NCBI GenBank assembly: GCA_027625915.1
Contig: JANTQA010000033.1
Span: 5,208,001 to 5,272,000 of the forward strand
Length of the DNA stretch: 64,000 nt
Reading direction: 5' to 3'
DNA from: Anaeramoeba flamelloides
Lineage: Eukaryota; Metamonada; Anaeramoebidae
Shown here piece by piece: positions 25,336-37,309 of the stretch (position 1 is the first letter of the stretch; each line of letters opens with the position of its first letter). The translations under genes were made by a program, and so were the position numbers. The notes below the pieces were generated by a model that saw only the letters and a list, made by a program, of their open reading frames with translations, was not told the origin of the DNA and did not search any database.

Positions 25336-26365
25336 CAGTATGTTAAATAACCCGTATCGACTTAAATAATTGTCGTTTTTTAAAATTTAACTGTGGTTTT
25401 TTGAAAAACGTGTTTTTAACTGTTGTTTTCCATCTTTTTTCAGTTGTTTTCGTTTTTTAATTGTTGACCACAATTAAAAGTTTTCAAAAGTGTGCTTATT
25501 TTTAAAAAGGAAGTATATCTTGACAATATTACTGTCATTCTTAAAGCTATAAAAGAAATTTTTATTCAAAGTTTTCAAGAAATATTATTCCTCCCATTTG
25601 ATTGAAAAATTGAAAGATCTTATTATAATCTATGAAAATTGATCTTATAAGAGATTTAATTTCCTCTCATTATTAAACTTGTTGAAAATGAATTGATTTA
25701 TAAATAATTTGGTCATTGGGTATGTTCTTGTAGAATTTTAGATCAGATAAAATATGGGTTAATTAACTTTTGATTCAATATGAAATATTCTTTCATTTTG
25801 GATTCTTATCTCAACCAATATAGGCAAAAAAAAACAAGTAAATAAAGTCAACCAAATACAAGATATGATTTGAAGACGAATGGCGAAAGGAAAAAAGAAA
25901 ATGAATTGAAATTTTTGGTTCCTAGCTTTTTTCAAAAACTTTGGAAAATTGATATCTCATTTTGTTAATATGCCGAGGTACAAGCAAAAAAGTTTTTAAG
26001 GAACTTGTTTTATCCTTTTTATTGATTTTTTTTTGTATTTATTCAAACTGAAAGATTTGGGTTTTAATATTTCTGGGTGTTTTGTTTAAATTTGGTTCAA
26101 TTAGATCTCTTTTATCAGGAGATTGGTCTTGAAAGTTATAGAAAAACACAATGATCATATGATCTATTGTACGTATTGGTTGACTTGAAAGTATAGTTAA
26201 ACTGAACTGTATTTTTTTGTTGAACACAAAATAAAAACAGAAAACCATAGTTAAAGAAAAAAAAAAACGTTTAAAAAAAAAAAAACCACAGTTATTTCAA
26301 AAAACAACACAAATAATTTTCAAAAACACATATTAAAACGCCGACACGGGTTATTGAACATACTG
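25336..26365. mobile_element. ~1.0 kb TA-flanked inverted-repeat DNA transposon
   Basis: TA flanks both ends. The terminal inverted repeats are CAGTATGTTAAATAACCCGT and the complement of ACGGGTTATTGAACATACTG, continuing with C-G-rich and then poly-A/T homologous segments. 1,030 bp fits a Tc1/mariner-type element or a deletion derivative. The only frame of note inside (26039-26248, minus, 69 aa) does not show a DDE/D motif, so I call it non-autonomous. Confidence 0.8.
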
Positions 26366-26619
26366 TAAAAGTTACAGTTAATAGTTGGTAAACATGACTT
26401 TGATTCTTTGCTTTTACTGGTAACAAAAACATTTTCATCCTCTTTTTCAAAATTTCGTCTCGGTTTGTATGTTCTATTTGATTTTAATTTATTTTAAAAA
26501 ATCAGAGCTTCTCAAAAACTGATTTATCAATTTTTTACACTTTTATCAATATTTAAATTGATTTAACAATTCAAGAAAAAAGTTCAAAACAATTTTTCAT
26601 TGTAACCTTAATAGAACCA
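26366..26619. other. Short spacer
   Basis: AT-rich, nothing recognised. Confidence 0.4.
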
Positions 26620-27010
26620 GAAAACGAAAAGTAAAATCAATTAATAAAAATTGACCAATTAAATTCAAATAATAATCCATTATATTACCTCCAATCAAAT
26701 CAACAAAACCAAAATAAATCTACTTAGATACCCAAATTGATCTTGTGTGGTTTTGAAGATCCCAAAAATAGTCAATTTTTTCAACTTATTGAATGACTGA
26801 TCAATCAAAGAAAAGTGTATAAACAAAATGGTGGTTTTAACAAAGATGTTATTATGTTGAGTACATCATTTTGTTATTAATTGTTTATTTTTTCTTTTAT
26901 TAATTGATCTTAATTTGAATTTTTAGTTTCTATTAAGGCTCGAAATTAAAAACTGTTTTTCACTTTTTTCCCCATTGTTCACTTTTTTTTCAGAACAGTA
27001 GTCTTTGATA
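26620..27010 (+). repeat. Interspersed repeat R3, copy 1
   Basis: Collinear with 53930-54320. Landmarks: ATAATCCATTATATTA, CAAAAATAGTCAATTTTTT, TGATCAATCAAAGAAAAG, and a distal AATTAAAAACTG followed by TTTTTCCCCATTG. Both copies are in the same orientation. No coding frame is preserved between them. Confidence 0.6.
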
Positions 27011-29151
27011 CTCAGTATTAATGCGGAAATGTAAAATATTCTTTTATTTAACACCAACCCAATAAAGGCAATCTGTTCTCTGAAATACAAGTTTATATTG
27101 AAAAAGAGGAAAAAATTGATTTTTAACGTTAGTTACCGTAATTTTGATTCACAATTTGCTTGCTGAAAAAAAGTTTGATAATAGTGGATTAGTTGAATAT
27201 TTTTTCCATTACTTTTTTGAGGAACACTTTTATCTTTCCCTTAAGAACAGATTATACGAATCAAGTAAACTATACTGATAAATTTTAATTTATATTTGGA
27301 AATTCTTACTTGATTTTCCATTTTTGAAATTATTATGTTCAAGCTTTGAATAAATCATTTTATGAAGTCAAGTGTTAAGAAACTCTGTAAAATTAGTTGT
27401 TCTTCGAAATATTCTTTGTCCTGGACTTTTTGATAAGAAACATTTCGAAGATTTATCAAAATGGAAATTGAAATAAACATTTTTTGAAATTTATTAGAAT
27501 TTATCACTATCAAATTACCAATTAATTGAAAAAAACAATTTTTTATGGTTATAATATCAATATTTTTTAAGGTCTCTAAATAAAAGTTCGTTGAATTAAA
27601 TTTAGTAAAGCAGCATAGAGAGTTTCTCAATAAAAACCTCAATATTTCAATCTAAATTATTAAAGAATTTTGAATGAAATTATCACTTAAAATATTTTAG
27701 CAATTTTTTATTAAATTTATATCACTGTTTGTTATAAACCAAGAACAACTGGTGGTATACAAGAATAGAATTTCTTAATAACATCGTCTATCCGTTTTCA
27801 ATAAAATTGAAACACTTTAATTATTAGTTCGTTTTATTGGAAATGAATTGCAATGTCAAAATAAAGAAGGAGCAGATCAAAGATTGAGAATAATTAATAA
27901 CTTGATAATTAATCAAACAAATAAAAAAAAAAAAAATCTATCTTCTTTAATATTGACTTCAGAGATGTACTTTTCTTAACCTCAAGAATAATTAAACGTA
28001 TAAAGAAACACTGGATACCCAATTACCGAAAAGAAAAACTTTGGCCAGATTATAGTATTGTAAAAAAAAAATATTGATATACTAATCCTCCCATTTTGTC
28101 TCCAATTGTTTATTTTTTCTTTTATGAATAGCTCTCATTTTTCATTTTCGACAAGGTTCCAAATCCCAAAAACCTGTAAAACCACTTTCCAAAAAGTTAA
28201 ATTGTAAAAAAGTTCATTTTGGAAATTTTCTTCAATCTAGTCTTTTGAAATTTCAATGTTTTGAAAAGGGGGTTTTCAGAATTTGATGTATAAAAAAGAA
28301 TAATTTTAATGTTATATTGTTTGGAAATTAGAAATCTCAAAAGATACAATTGAAAAATTTTGAGAAAAAAACTTACTAAATATATAAGTAAATAGATTTT
28401 CTTTCAAGCATTTTTTCAAAAATTTTAAAGTTCTTGTTAAAAGTTTATTTAGGTGTAATTAAATTAATACTGGTGTCAAAATAAGATTTTTATTATTATA
28501 AATGGCCATTTGACCAAGTTTGATCATGCCACTATTTGGATTAAATATCAAAATAATAATATAATTCCATCTCAGCAGTCTTTAGATTAATTACATCTAG
28601 GTATTTATTTATAATCAGTGAATCCAATTTTCTTAAATTTTCCGTTTTAAGGTTTTTTTTCAGGTTTTTGTTTTAAATTCAAATATTGTAATTAATTAAA
28701 TCGGGAAAAAATGTGGACGGGGGCAACTCTCTGAAAAAAATAATAAAGTAATAAATCTTCTTTATTTGTTCGGATTCCGATTGGGTCCGTTTTTACAGTT
28801 GTTTGGCATTTTTGGAAATGCCTCAAACTTTATTTATTTGTTGAGGTACATATTAAGTCGGAATATTTTTTTGTCAAATTAAAAAATTATTAATCTATAT
28901 AATAATTAACTGTATATATATAAACAGTTTGTAAATTGTCATTTTCTCAATTATCAATTTTTTTTTTGATAAAAAAAGAATTATTTTTTAAAATAGTCTT
29001 TTTCTTTTTTATTTTTTTTTTTAGCTATTTTCCCTATCCAACTAAAACACTCAATATTTAAGTTCTGGTCACATCTTTGGTTTTAAATATTTACCATTTT
29101 TCGAGTTCATTCCTATTTTCTTGGATAATTTTATAAAAAAAAATATTACTA
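27011..29151. other. Intergenic DNA with one unassigned minus-strand open frame
   Basis: A 95-codon minus-strand frame at 27355-27642 has somewhat mixed composition (QLIGNLIVINSNKFQKMF) but no recognisable family and no good start context. A G-rich island near 28708-28730 and a TTCGGATTCCGATTGGGTCCG patch near 28769 stand out from the AT background. I do not recognise a tRNA or other RNA gene there. Confidence 0.35.
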
Positions 29152-29228
29152 GTATCACTCTTAATACAAATTTTCAACATCATTTAAAGCTCAAACAAAA
29201 ATTGCAAATTTAAGGGCAAAAAATTATC
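29152..29228. mobile_element. Truncated relic of MITE family 1
   Basis: About 75 bp match the left arm of the family (TATCACTCTTAATACAAATT, TTTCAACATCATTTAAAGCT) with many mismatches. The right arm is not visible. Confidence 0.35.
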
Positions 29229-29789
29229 CACTTGGAACATAAACTGTGAAAAAAATTTTTTTATTTAAATATTTTTGTTTTTTTTTAGAGTTTAAATAAA
29301 AAAATTCGTAAAACTGTTCTAGTTTCTGTTTTTATTTTATTTTAATCAAATTAAGTATCTGATACAAGATCCCAATGAACTTATATTCCTTTTAAAGGTG
29401 GTATTAAAAAACTCTGGTAAATATTTTATTAATTGAGTTCAATCATTAATTTTATGGTATTTAAAAATCATCAGAAAAAAAGAGAGAAAAAAAATCAAGA
29501 TCTCAAAAAATATTGAACAGCGTGAAACTTCAAAAATGTTGTAGGAACACTTGCAACACACTTAATTTAATATAAAATAAGAATTGGGTATCTCTCATTG
29601 GTGTTTATTTCACAAAAAGTTCTTATTTTTCATAGTTTGCTTTTATAGATCAATCTTACAACACATTTAAATTAGTATTTGATAACTCAGAAATTAAAAA
29701 AAAAGATAACAATCACAAAATATTTTTCATCGTTTTAACTGAACTCTAAATCGATAAAATCTCTCTTAATTTTTTTTACCTAAATTTAA

Positions 29790-31275
29790 TGACTATCTAA
29801 AATAAAGCCACTATCATGGTCTTATGAATTAAAACAACCATGGGTTGGACTCTTTATAACTTTAGATCCAGAAGAACTATATAATTTGGAAAATTTTGGA
29901 ATAAGCTATTTCCAAAAAAGTCGGTAATTTTTTTTTACATTTCATAAAAAATCATCTTGGTTAGTGAATAGTATTCATTAATTGGCGATATCAAATTAAG
30001 TTTAATATTGAGACCCATCGAATAAATTACTAAGGTATTTAAATAAAAATAAGTTGGATGGAAATATTTCTAAAAAATGAAAAATAAAAATGAGCACTTT
30101 TTTTGGTAAAAACAATGTACTACCAATTTCAATAAAAAACTGGAAAGATAAAAAGGGTACAAATGATTTTTCAAACAATAAAATGCAGTTATATGTTTTT
30201 AAGTCTATTTGAAAATTTTTTGATTTTAAACAAGTTATGAAAACGATTTTTATGATTAAAAAGAAAATAATAAACACCAATTTTAACTCCTAAAAAATAT
30301 CAGATAAAATCAAGATCAGAAAATTTAATATCTTTTATCTATGTAATACAATACTAAGAAACAAATTGAATTATTATGTAGAATGGATGAACTGTAAGCA
30401 ATGATTTTGTATTTTTAAATACTTTATGAAGATTGAGTTTAATAGATATATTTGAGAATAAATATCCCCCACTTTATTGGAAATAGCTTGTGTAATTTAA
30501 TAAGATCAGATACTTAATTGATAGGTGGTAGACCCATAACCCAACCATGTTTTTTCTAATTGAAGGATTGTCTAGTTCCCAATAACAACCTCTGAAAAAA
30601 AAATATACTTAGAAGAAACATTCTTCGGTTGTGTGTTTTACTACCATATCCAATTAAACTCTCTGATCTATCAAAATTACTGTAGTCAAAATAAAGTGTG
30701 TAAAAAAATTTAATGTGTGTTTCAAAATAAAAAGTGTTTTTTTTTTTGTTATAGAAGACCTATACATTAACAAATCAAAGAAATTGATAATAAACCCTTA
30801 GTAAATATGGTATTGATTTCTTAAAGTTCTATTATTTAAAAAGAAATTCTAAAAATGAATGGATCAAATTGCAAAATTTATGTCAAAAAATAGAGTTAAT
30901 TTTTATAAAATTTTAACCAAACAAAACCAAAAAATTCAAAAAATTTAAAATATTATCGAAAATTTTCAATAAATTGTATGAATAAATGAAATTTTACTAA
31001 AAATAACCCGACTTTTAATTTCAAAATTGATTTGAACTTAGGTATACTATTGGGTAGTCGATTGGATGTTACCTTGGAAGAGTAAGAAAAAAAAAAAAAC
31101 ATTGTTATATTATGAAACAGGGATTATAGTTGTTGTGCACGCATTATTTTGATCACTGTACATTTTCCTAAATTTTTTAAAATATTATAGATCTTCTGGA
31201 TCTAAAGTTATAGAGTTTAATTCATCGATGTTTTAATTTGTAAGACCACGGTGATGGCTTTATTTTAGATAATCA
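29790..31275. mobile_element. ~1.5 kb TTAA-flanked inverted-repeat element
   Basis: TTAA flanks both sides. The ends are TGACTATCTAAAATAAAGCC and GGCTTTATTTTAGATAATCA, near-exact complements. A second member with the same ends is at 37310-38120, and internal sequence is shared (CCAACCATGTT..TTCTAATTGAAG, CCTCTGAAAA, TCTGATCTATCAAAATTAC). TTAA target choice is typical of piggyBac-type transposases, though those usually have CCC ends. Repeat R1 lies within. No transposase frame is visible. Confidence 0.75.
30783..31080 (+). repeat. Interspersed repeat R1, copy inside the TTAA element
   Basis: Matches the complement of 9761-10060 closely, and 57645-57955 and 60301-60600 loosely. Landmarks: AAACCCTTAGTAAATATGGT, TTCTAAAAATGAATGGATCA, and GGTATACTATTGGGTAGT at the end. 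Confidence 0.65.
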
Positions 31276-31739
31276 TTAATAGAGGTTGAGAAAATTTTTT
31301 GTCAATTACTTTGATTTGAAAACCACCGATTTATTTTCAATATTTAACATAGTTCAAAATAAGGAATTTTATTTTCGAAATTGGCCAAAAAAAAAAATAA
31401 TAGAAACTAGCACCTTAAAGCAAAAATACATCAGTAAAGTTATAACTTTTTACAAGCAACAAAAAACAAAATATTTTAATGGTTTTAAAAAAAGAAAACA
31501 CAAAAATAAAAAATAAAAACGAATCAAAAATCTCAATAAGGATCTGAAATTTATTTTTTAGAAACCCCTTAAAGTTGAAAAAGAACGAGGTTTATTAAGA
31601 AATAAAAGAAATGATAAAGAAGGAACAATTTATTTTATTTGTCTCATAAACAAAAAAAAAAAAAAAAAATACATAATTTAGCATTGTATTTTAAACTTTT
31701 TTTTTAATTTTTTTTTCATTAATCAAAGTTATTGTGAAT

Positions 31740-32962
31740 TTATTTCTTTTTCTTTTTCTTTTTTTTGTCTTTTTTTTTCATTTTTTTCATCTCTTTTTTC
31801 ATTTTTTTCTTATCTTTTTTGTTCACCTTCATTTTTTTACCACTCATCATGTTTTGTTGTCCCATCATGTTATTTTGACCCATCATCATGTTATTTTGAC
31901 CCATCATCATGTTATTTTGGCCCATCATATTATTTTGACCCATCATTTGGTTGTTCATCATGTTGTTTTGTCCCATCATTTGGTTATTCATCATTTGGTT
32001 TTGGTTCATCATTTGGTTGTTCATCATTTGGTTTTGTTGGTTCATCATGTTTTGTTGGTTCATCATTTGGTTTTGGTTCATCATTTGGTTATTCATCATG
32101 TTTTGTTGGTTCATCATGTTGTTTTGCTGGTTCATCATGTTTTGTTGACCCATCATTTGGTTTTGGTTTTGGTTCATCATGTTGTTTTGCTGTTGTTTTT
32201 GAACAACTTTTTTTTGGAAAGGTGTTCCACTATTAAGTTTGAATTAATATGAGAAAAAATATCAAAAATCAAGATAAAATAAAAAAGAAAATTAGTCTAA
32301 ATTATATTTCACAAGAAGATCAAGAAAAAAAAATAAGAGAAGAAAATTTAAAAAAAAAAAAAAAAAATTAAAAAAAAAGGAGAAAAAAAATAATTACGTT
32401 GGGGCATAGTGTAAAATTAAATGGAGTTTTCCTTTTCCTTTAGAATTTTTTTTTTTTCCTTCAATGTTGTGCCATTCGTCTTTTGGTTGGTTATCCATGA
32501 GGGCAGCAACAGGGAATCTAACAATTCCAAGTAAATCGTGACTTCCAATTCTATCCCAATCAGAAATTGCAACAACCAAATTGTCTTTAACACTATTTTT
32601 TTTATTAAATTTTTTGTTTTTATCAAGAGAAACGATTAAAAAGAAAAGAACAAATTAGTTAAAATCGTGATAATTCAGTTTTAATTATTATTTTTTGCAA
32701 AGAAATAAAAAAGGCCTTTTTTAAAAAAAAGAGAAAAAAGAAAAAAAAAAACAAAAAGATAATTTTAAAATACTTACGGATCTTTAATAGTGAGTGTATA
32801 AGTTTCATTCCAGACAGGATCAAGTGTTTTCTTGACGACTTTTGATTTGTGGAATGGCTTTGTTCCGTTAATTGAAACCGAACAATAAGGATCGGATTTT
32901 CCACCAACATCGGCAGATTTCAAGCCTCTGGCTTCAATTAATTTGATGTGAAGTTTGCTCAT
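31740..32962 (-). CDS. C2-domain protein with Met/Asn/Gln repeat and Lys-rich tail
   Basis: Three exons on the minus strand: 32962-32778, 32592-32398 and 32229-31740, with GTAAGT and GTAATT donors and TAG acceptors; phases (2, 2) agree, giving 289 aa. Residues 1 to about 125 are one C2 domain. All five Ca2+-ligand aspartates have synaptotagmin-like spacing: D18 and D24 (ADVGGKSDPYC), D73, D75 and D81 (SDWDRIGSHD). A Ca2+-dependent membrane-binding role is therefore likely. After a short linker, about 110 residues are almost only Met, Asn, Gln and Gly, with MM doublets every five to seven residues (MMNQQN, MMNNQ, MMGQNN units). The protein ends in a Lys/Met-rich basic tail. Such tails are prion-like and could drive self-association; that is inference. 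It is head-to-head with the next gene. Confidence 0.85.
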
Positions 32963-33036
32963 AAGGAGAAAAAAATAGAAAAAAATGATTTTTTTAAATC
33001 GAAAAAGAGTTTTTATTCAATTATATTCTTGATCTT
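32963..33036. promoter_or_regulatory. Short shared 5' region between divergent genes
   Basis: Only 74 bp separate the two predicted start codons, so the 5' leaders and core promoter must be shared or overlap. The DNA is A/T-rich with a central run of T. No specific motif identified. Depends on the reality of the plus-strand gene. Confidence 0.4.
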
Positions 33037-33404
33037 ATGTCAGAATTCGAAGTGCAAACCTCCCAACAATCTTCTTTTGGAGTTATTTTTTTAATTTTTA
33101 AAAAGGAGAAGAAAATCAAACATTTCTCAAAAAATCACAATTTGTCTTCAGTCATTATTGGTGATTGGTTTAATTTCAATCAAAAGAAAAAAACTTGGGA
33201 TATTCTTAAAAGTTTTTTTAAAAAAAAAAATTCTTTGTTTTCCATTCAATACAAAAACAAATATTTTATTCTCATTCCAGAATTAATGAGGTAAGCTGAA
33301 TTTTAAAACAATATTGAAAAATTATCTTCTTTTGAAAGAAAAGAATTTAATCTTTTTACAGAAAAACAATTAATTTTGAACCCAACTTAGTGTTTAAAGT
33401 ATGA
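33037..33404 (+). CDS. Small spliced gene of unknown function
   Basis: Exon 1 33037-33290 and exon 2 33362-33404 join in phase 2 across a 71-bp intron (GTAAGC to TTTTTACAG) to give 98 aa. The translation is ordinary and not low complexity: SSVIIGDWFNFNQKKKTWDI, SIQYKNKYFILIPELMR, then KTINFEPNLVFKV and a TGA. No family recognised. Exon 2 could instead end at a GTATGA donor (33399) and the gene continue; a candidate acceptor TTTTTGTAG near 33647 exists. It starts 74 bp from the C2 gene on the other strand. Confidence 0.45.
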
Positions 33405-33885
33405 TCTTTGAAGAGTAAACTCTTTCTTCTCTAACTTGAACAAATCTTGGAAACAAAGACGCTTTTTGGGACTGGGTTGATCAATAACTTTGAAAATAAA
33501 TCTTTAAACTAAAACCAACAATACACTTCACTTTGATCTCTGGTTATTTTTTGTTTCTGAAAGAACAAATTAATAAAAATAGCAAATTTCAATTGATTTA
33601 TCTTACATTGATCTTTTTCGTGATGATTTGGTTTCCAATTTTTGTAGACGGCTGGTCTTTTTTCATTTTCTTTTAACTCAAAAACTGTTTTTCTCGGGAG
33701 GTACGATAATTTTCACTCAAATCCAAATATTCTTTTTTTTTTTTTTTGAAAAAGAAAAGACTGTTTCTTCACATACAAACAAAAAAAATGATTTAATCTT
33801 ATCTTTTCCATTTATTTGCTAATTCTGATCATCCTTTAAATGACTAAAAAAACACCCTTCGGTTAAAATCAAGTTTCTTCTATTA
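33405..33885. other. AT-rich DNA downstream of the small gene
   Basis: May contain further exons of the preceding gene (open stretch after the possible acceptor near 33647, with TAGLFSFSFNSKTVFLG), but I cannot establish it. Otherwise nothing recognised. Confidence 0.3.
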
Positions 33886-34053
33886 CTGATATTTGAATTA
33901 CAAATAGGAAAAATTTTCACTTATCTTTCAATATCTTTCTTTTTCAAATAAAGTTTTTCAAATCCAATCTACTCCTTTAATAACTCTGTTTGTCAAAGAA
34001 AAATATGGACAATCAAGTAACTATTATTTTTCCATTTATAATTCAAACACAAG
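33886..34053. mobile_element. MITE family 3, copy 2
   Basis: 168 bp flanked by TA. The left end CTGATATTTGAATTACAAAT and a right end complementary to it (TTTATAATTCAAACACAAG) match copy 1 at 9342-9502. The arms are more diverged than in copy 1. Confidence 0.6.
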
Positions 34054-34118
34054 TAGAATTTTGTCCCCATGTTTTTTAAGGAAGCTTTACTTAATCTTGC
34101 AAAGTATGATTTTTAATC

Positions 34119-34785
34119 AATTTTGGAATATTCATTGGTTTTTTTCCAACTAAAATTGTATTAGTTAATGGTTTCCAATCCCTGAAATTTGAAAAAAGAT
34201 TGTCTTGCTTGGGGTGTAGTAGCTTGTTAATTTTATTTCTTGTTTGATCTGTCTTGTGATTTTTAAGGATTTTAAGAGTGGTTCAATTAGGTAATTTTTG
34301 ATAATTTATTGATTTTTTTTTTATTGAATAAGATTTGAAAACTTTAAGACAATTGTATTGTAAAAAAAGTTATAAAAAATGTGATATTTGTGGGTTGTTA
34401 TTTGGAATTTTTTATTTGGTTTGGTTTTGTTTCGATCTTTTTTAAAAAATTTTTTTTTCATTTAGGTAATTGATGAAAAAGTAAATCAAAGTTTTTTTCT
34501 ACAACCCAAAAATCTGAATTTATTCTTAAATACCACCCAATCTATTATCTTAGACTTTCCAATTTGGATTTCAGAAAAGAAAAAAATAAATTGTCAAAAT
34601 ATAGCCTTTTTGAACCACTCTTAAAATCCTTAAAAAGTACAAGACAGATCAAACAAGAACCAAATTAACAAGCTACTACACTCCACACAATGAAATCCCT
34701 TTTCAAATTTCAGATATTGGAAACTGTAAACTCTTTCTTTTTTAGTTGGAAAAAAACCAAAGAATTTTCCAAAACCCCTTAAAAT
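34119..34785. mobile_element. Long palindromic element with ~200-bp arms
   Basis: The left arm (34119 to about 34330) and right arm (about 34570-34785) are long imperfect complements: TTGGTTTTTTTCCAACTAAA, GAAATTTGAAAAAAGATT, GTGTAGTAGCTTGTTAAT, TTGTTTGATCTGTCTTGT, AAGGATTTTAAGAGTGGTTC all recur inverted on the right. It could fold into a large hairpin. A diverged relative is at about 54430-54965. No coding frame. Confidence 0.75.
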
Positions 34786-35446
34786 TTACTGGCTGTAGGT
34801 GACTAATTAACTAAAAAAAAATCATTCTGTAAATTTAAAAACGGATCAAAAAATAATTATCACATTTTAAAATTGAAAAATAACGTAAAAATACGAGTAC
34901 GCTGATACCAAACTTACTTTTAAAGCATTTTTTTTTTGGAAGGAATTATTTTTTTTTGAAAGGTTTTGATCCATTTATTTCATTGTTGAAAAGTTCATAA
35001 CCCCAGCATTTTGGTAAATTAAATCATTAAAATTATTATTTTTGAAGAATAACGACAATTTACCTGTTTATGAAGAATGTGTACAAAATACACTTAAAAA
35101 GTAAAATCACTTAGTTTTCAAATAACCCGGAAGATATAACCAATTTAATTTTTAAAATATTTATATGATTATTCTAAACTTGTAAAAATATTTATTTTTT
35201 ATTCAATGTTATTGTCCGAAAAAAATTTTTTTAAAGTTTGTTTAACTAAAATAAACTTTAACTAGAAAAATACCATTTCTTAAAATAATACAGTATAAAA
35301 AAACCTTTTATTACACAAAAAATAAGAACTAATTTTTTTAAATATGAAAAAAATATAATATTTTATTCAAACAACATTAGGTACAATTATTTTATTTTTA
35401 TAGAAAAAATAGGACCAAAAAATCAATCAAACGATTAAATTCAACA
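34786..35446. other. AT-rich intergenic DNA
   Basis: Nothing recognised. Confidence 0.45.
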
Positions 35447-35457
35447 CCCCCCCCCCC
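35447..35457 (+). repeat. Run of 11 C followed by a short (CA)n
   Basis: C11 at 35447-35457, then CACC and a CA repeat to about 35472. C homopolymers are rare in this DNA, so this marks an odd patch, possibly an element edge. Confidence 0.85.
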
Positions 35458-35479
35458 ACCATACACACACACAATATAA

Positions 35480-35880
35480 TTCTTTAAAACCCAGAAAATT
35501 CAACAATAACCCAAAGAAATATTTTTAAATGTGATCATTTTTAACAAATAATTAATAACACATTCTTAATAATTTTGGCGAGTTAATTCAAGTCCAATAT
35601 TAAAAACACCTAGTATTTTTAATAATATTTCTCTATTTTTTAAATATTTTCAAACAAAAAAAAACTAATTCAAATTAATAATTCATTAAAAAAAGAAATT
35701 TATTTTTCAAATATCTAATTTTAATACTAAATGTTCGTTTTTTATCCAAATAATATTTGAAAATGTATTTTTGGACACTTTAAATTCCCAGCAATCAAAT
35801 AAATTATTGGAAATAGAATAAAAGATCATTTTTTTCTTATTTTCAACTATTAATCACTTGATTTATTGATTTTTTTTTTA
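35480..35880. repeat. Interspersed repeat R2, copy 2
   Basis: Diverged, collinear with 14215-14660 (AACCCAAAGAAAT, TTCAAATTAATAATTC, AAATTATTGGAAATAG..GATCATTTTTT). Ends undefined. Confidence 0.4.
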
Positions 35881-36189
35881 AATTAAGATAAGATTTCTAA
35901 TTTGTATTGAAGATTAAATTATAGAAAAAAAAATCAAATAATCTTTTATATATAAAGAAATTTAACCCAATCATGAAAATAAAATATAATATCAATTGTT
36001 TTCTGATCTCCTATTTACCCAATATTTTATTTATTGATCAACATTTCCAATATAATATTGGATTTGAAATAACTTTTTGTTTATTTAAACCACGAGTAAT
36101 TTCTAAAAATGGGATTTCATAAAAAATAAAATACTTTATCAATTTTCTTTTTGTTTTTGGGGGATCCAAAGAGATTAAAATATGGATTC
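35881..36189. other. AT-rich spacer
   Basis: Nothing recognised. Confidence 0.4.
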
Positions 36190-36695
36190 TAGAAGTGAAT
36201 AAAATACCATACATCAAAAAAATCCCTGAAAAGATTTTAAATTGTGAATATGAGGGAAATTGTTATGTAATTTCGTTTATTTTCAATCAAACCCTTTTTA
36301 TAAATAACAAAATATCTATAAACCAAGTAATAATCCTACCCAAAGTTCAATAAAGTCGTGTCTATTTAATACTCAAGTAATTTTTTGCTAACCAAAGTAG
36401 ATCTACTTCTCACAGAAAAAAAAAAACAATTATTTAGTTTAAATAGGTTTATTAGAGTTTGGAAAATGTTTATTTTTATTCTTTCTTTTCTGACATGATT
36501 AAAAGTCTTTTGATCAAGCTTAATTTGTTTTATACTCATTCTAATAAGAGTTTATAGTTATAATTTTAAAGATTTGATTCTTAGAAAAAGGAATTGATCT
36601 TAAATAAAAGAAATTACATAACAATTTTCCTAATATTCACAATTAAAAATCTGGTCTGTTATATTTTTTACTACACAGTATCTATTCACTTGAAT
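36190..36695. mobile_element. MITE family 4, copy 1 (~500 bp)
   Basis: The left arm GAAGTGAATAAAATACCATA, then AAAAAAATCCCTGAAAAGAT and AAATTGTGAATATGAGG, is mirrored at the right end (CCTAATATTCACAATTAAAA, ACAGTATCTATTCACTT). The same arms occur in 48851-49341. The middle is AT-rich without a frame. Ends are decayed and no clear duplication remains. Confidence 0.65.
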
Positions 36696-37309
36696 TTTTT
36701 TTTGTACAAAATGAAATTCTTTTAAAATTGTTAACTCATTTTTCGAATTTTGATAAAAGGAGTCCTTTCTCAAATTCAATTCAATCCCCAAACAAATAAA
36801 TGTTTAATTAGATAAATTCCTGACAATAAAAATTTTTTGGTGAGAAAATAAGATTATCAGTAGTTTGACAAAATTATCACTAATTTCTTATTTGATCACA
36901 AATAAAAATAATTTTCATAAAAATATAAAATTTATTTCTTAAACTTAACTTGACAAACTTACTAATTTAAGATATAATTTTATTCTTTTCCCATAAAATC
37001 GAAATAAAAAAGCACTATTTACCTTATTTTCTTGTTATTGTTGCATATTTATTGACTTTTTATATGCTTTTTTGAAAGCCTTAATTATCACTAAAAACTT
37101 TCCCTAAAGAGATTACAACTTTTTTTTTTTTTTTTTAATAATCATGTATTAACACTTATCGCGAGTTAGAAATATTATTAGAAAATTTGCTGGGTTATCA
37201 GCAAAAAATACAAATTGATGATATTATACATTGTGTGATTAGATAAAATAATCACTTATATACCGATTTGTTATGAAAATTCTAATATTGAAAATAATCC
37301 CTACTTTAA
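36696..37309. other. AT-rich spacer
   Basis: Nothing recognised; a T-run near 37121-37137. Confidence 0.4.

Noticed and set aside
28700-28830. G-rich island as an RNA gene
   Set aside because: I cannot identify tRNA, snRNA or SRP motifs; only composition stands out.
30002-30280. 92-aa minus-strand frame inside the TTAA element as transposase
   Set aside because: Hydrophobic, Phe/Ile/Leu-rich, with no DDE/D-type motif; probably chance.
31734-32252. His/Val/Leu-rich 172-aa frame on the plus strand
   Set aside because: Shadow of the Met/Asn/Gln repeat of the C2 gene on the minus strand, which is supported by splice sites and a real domain.
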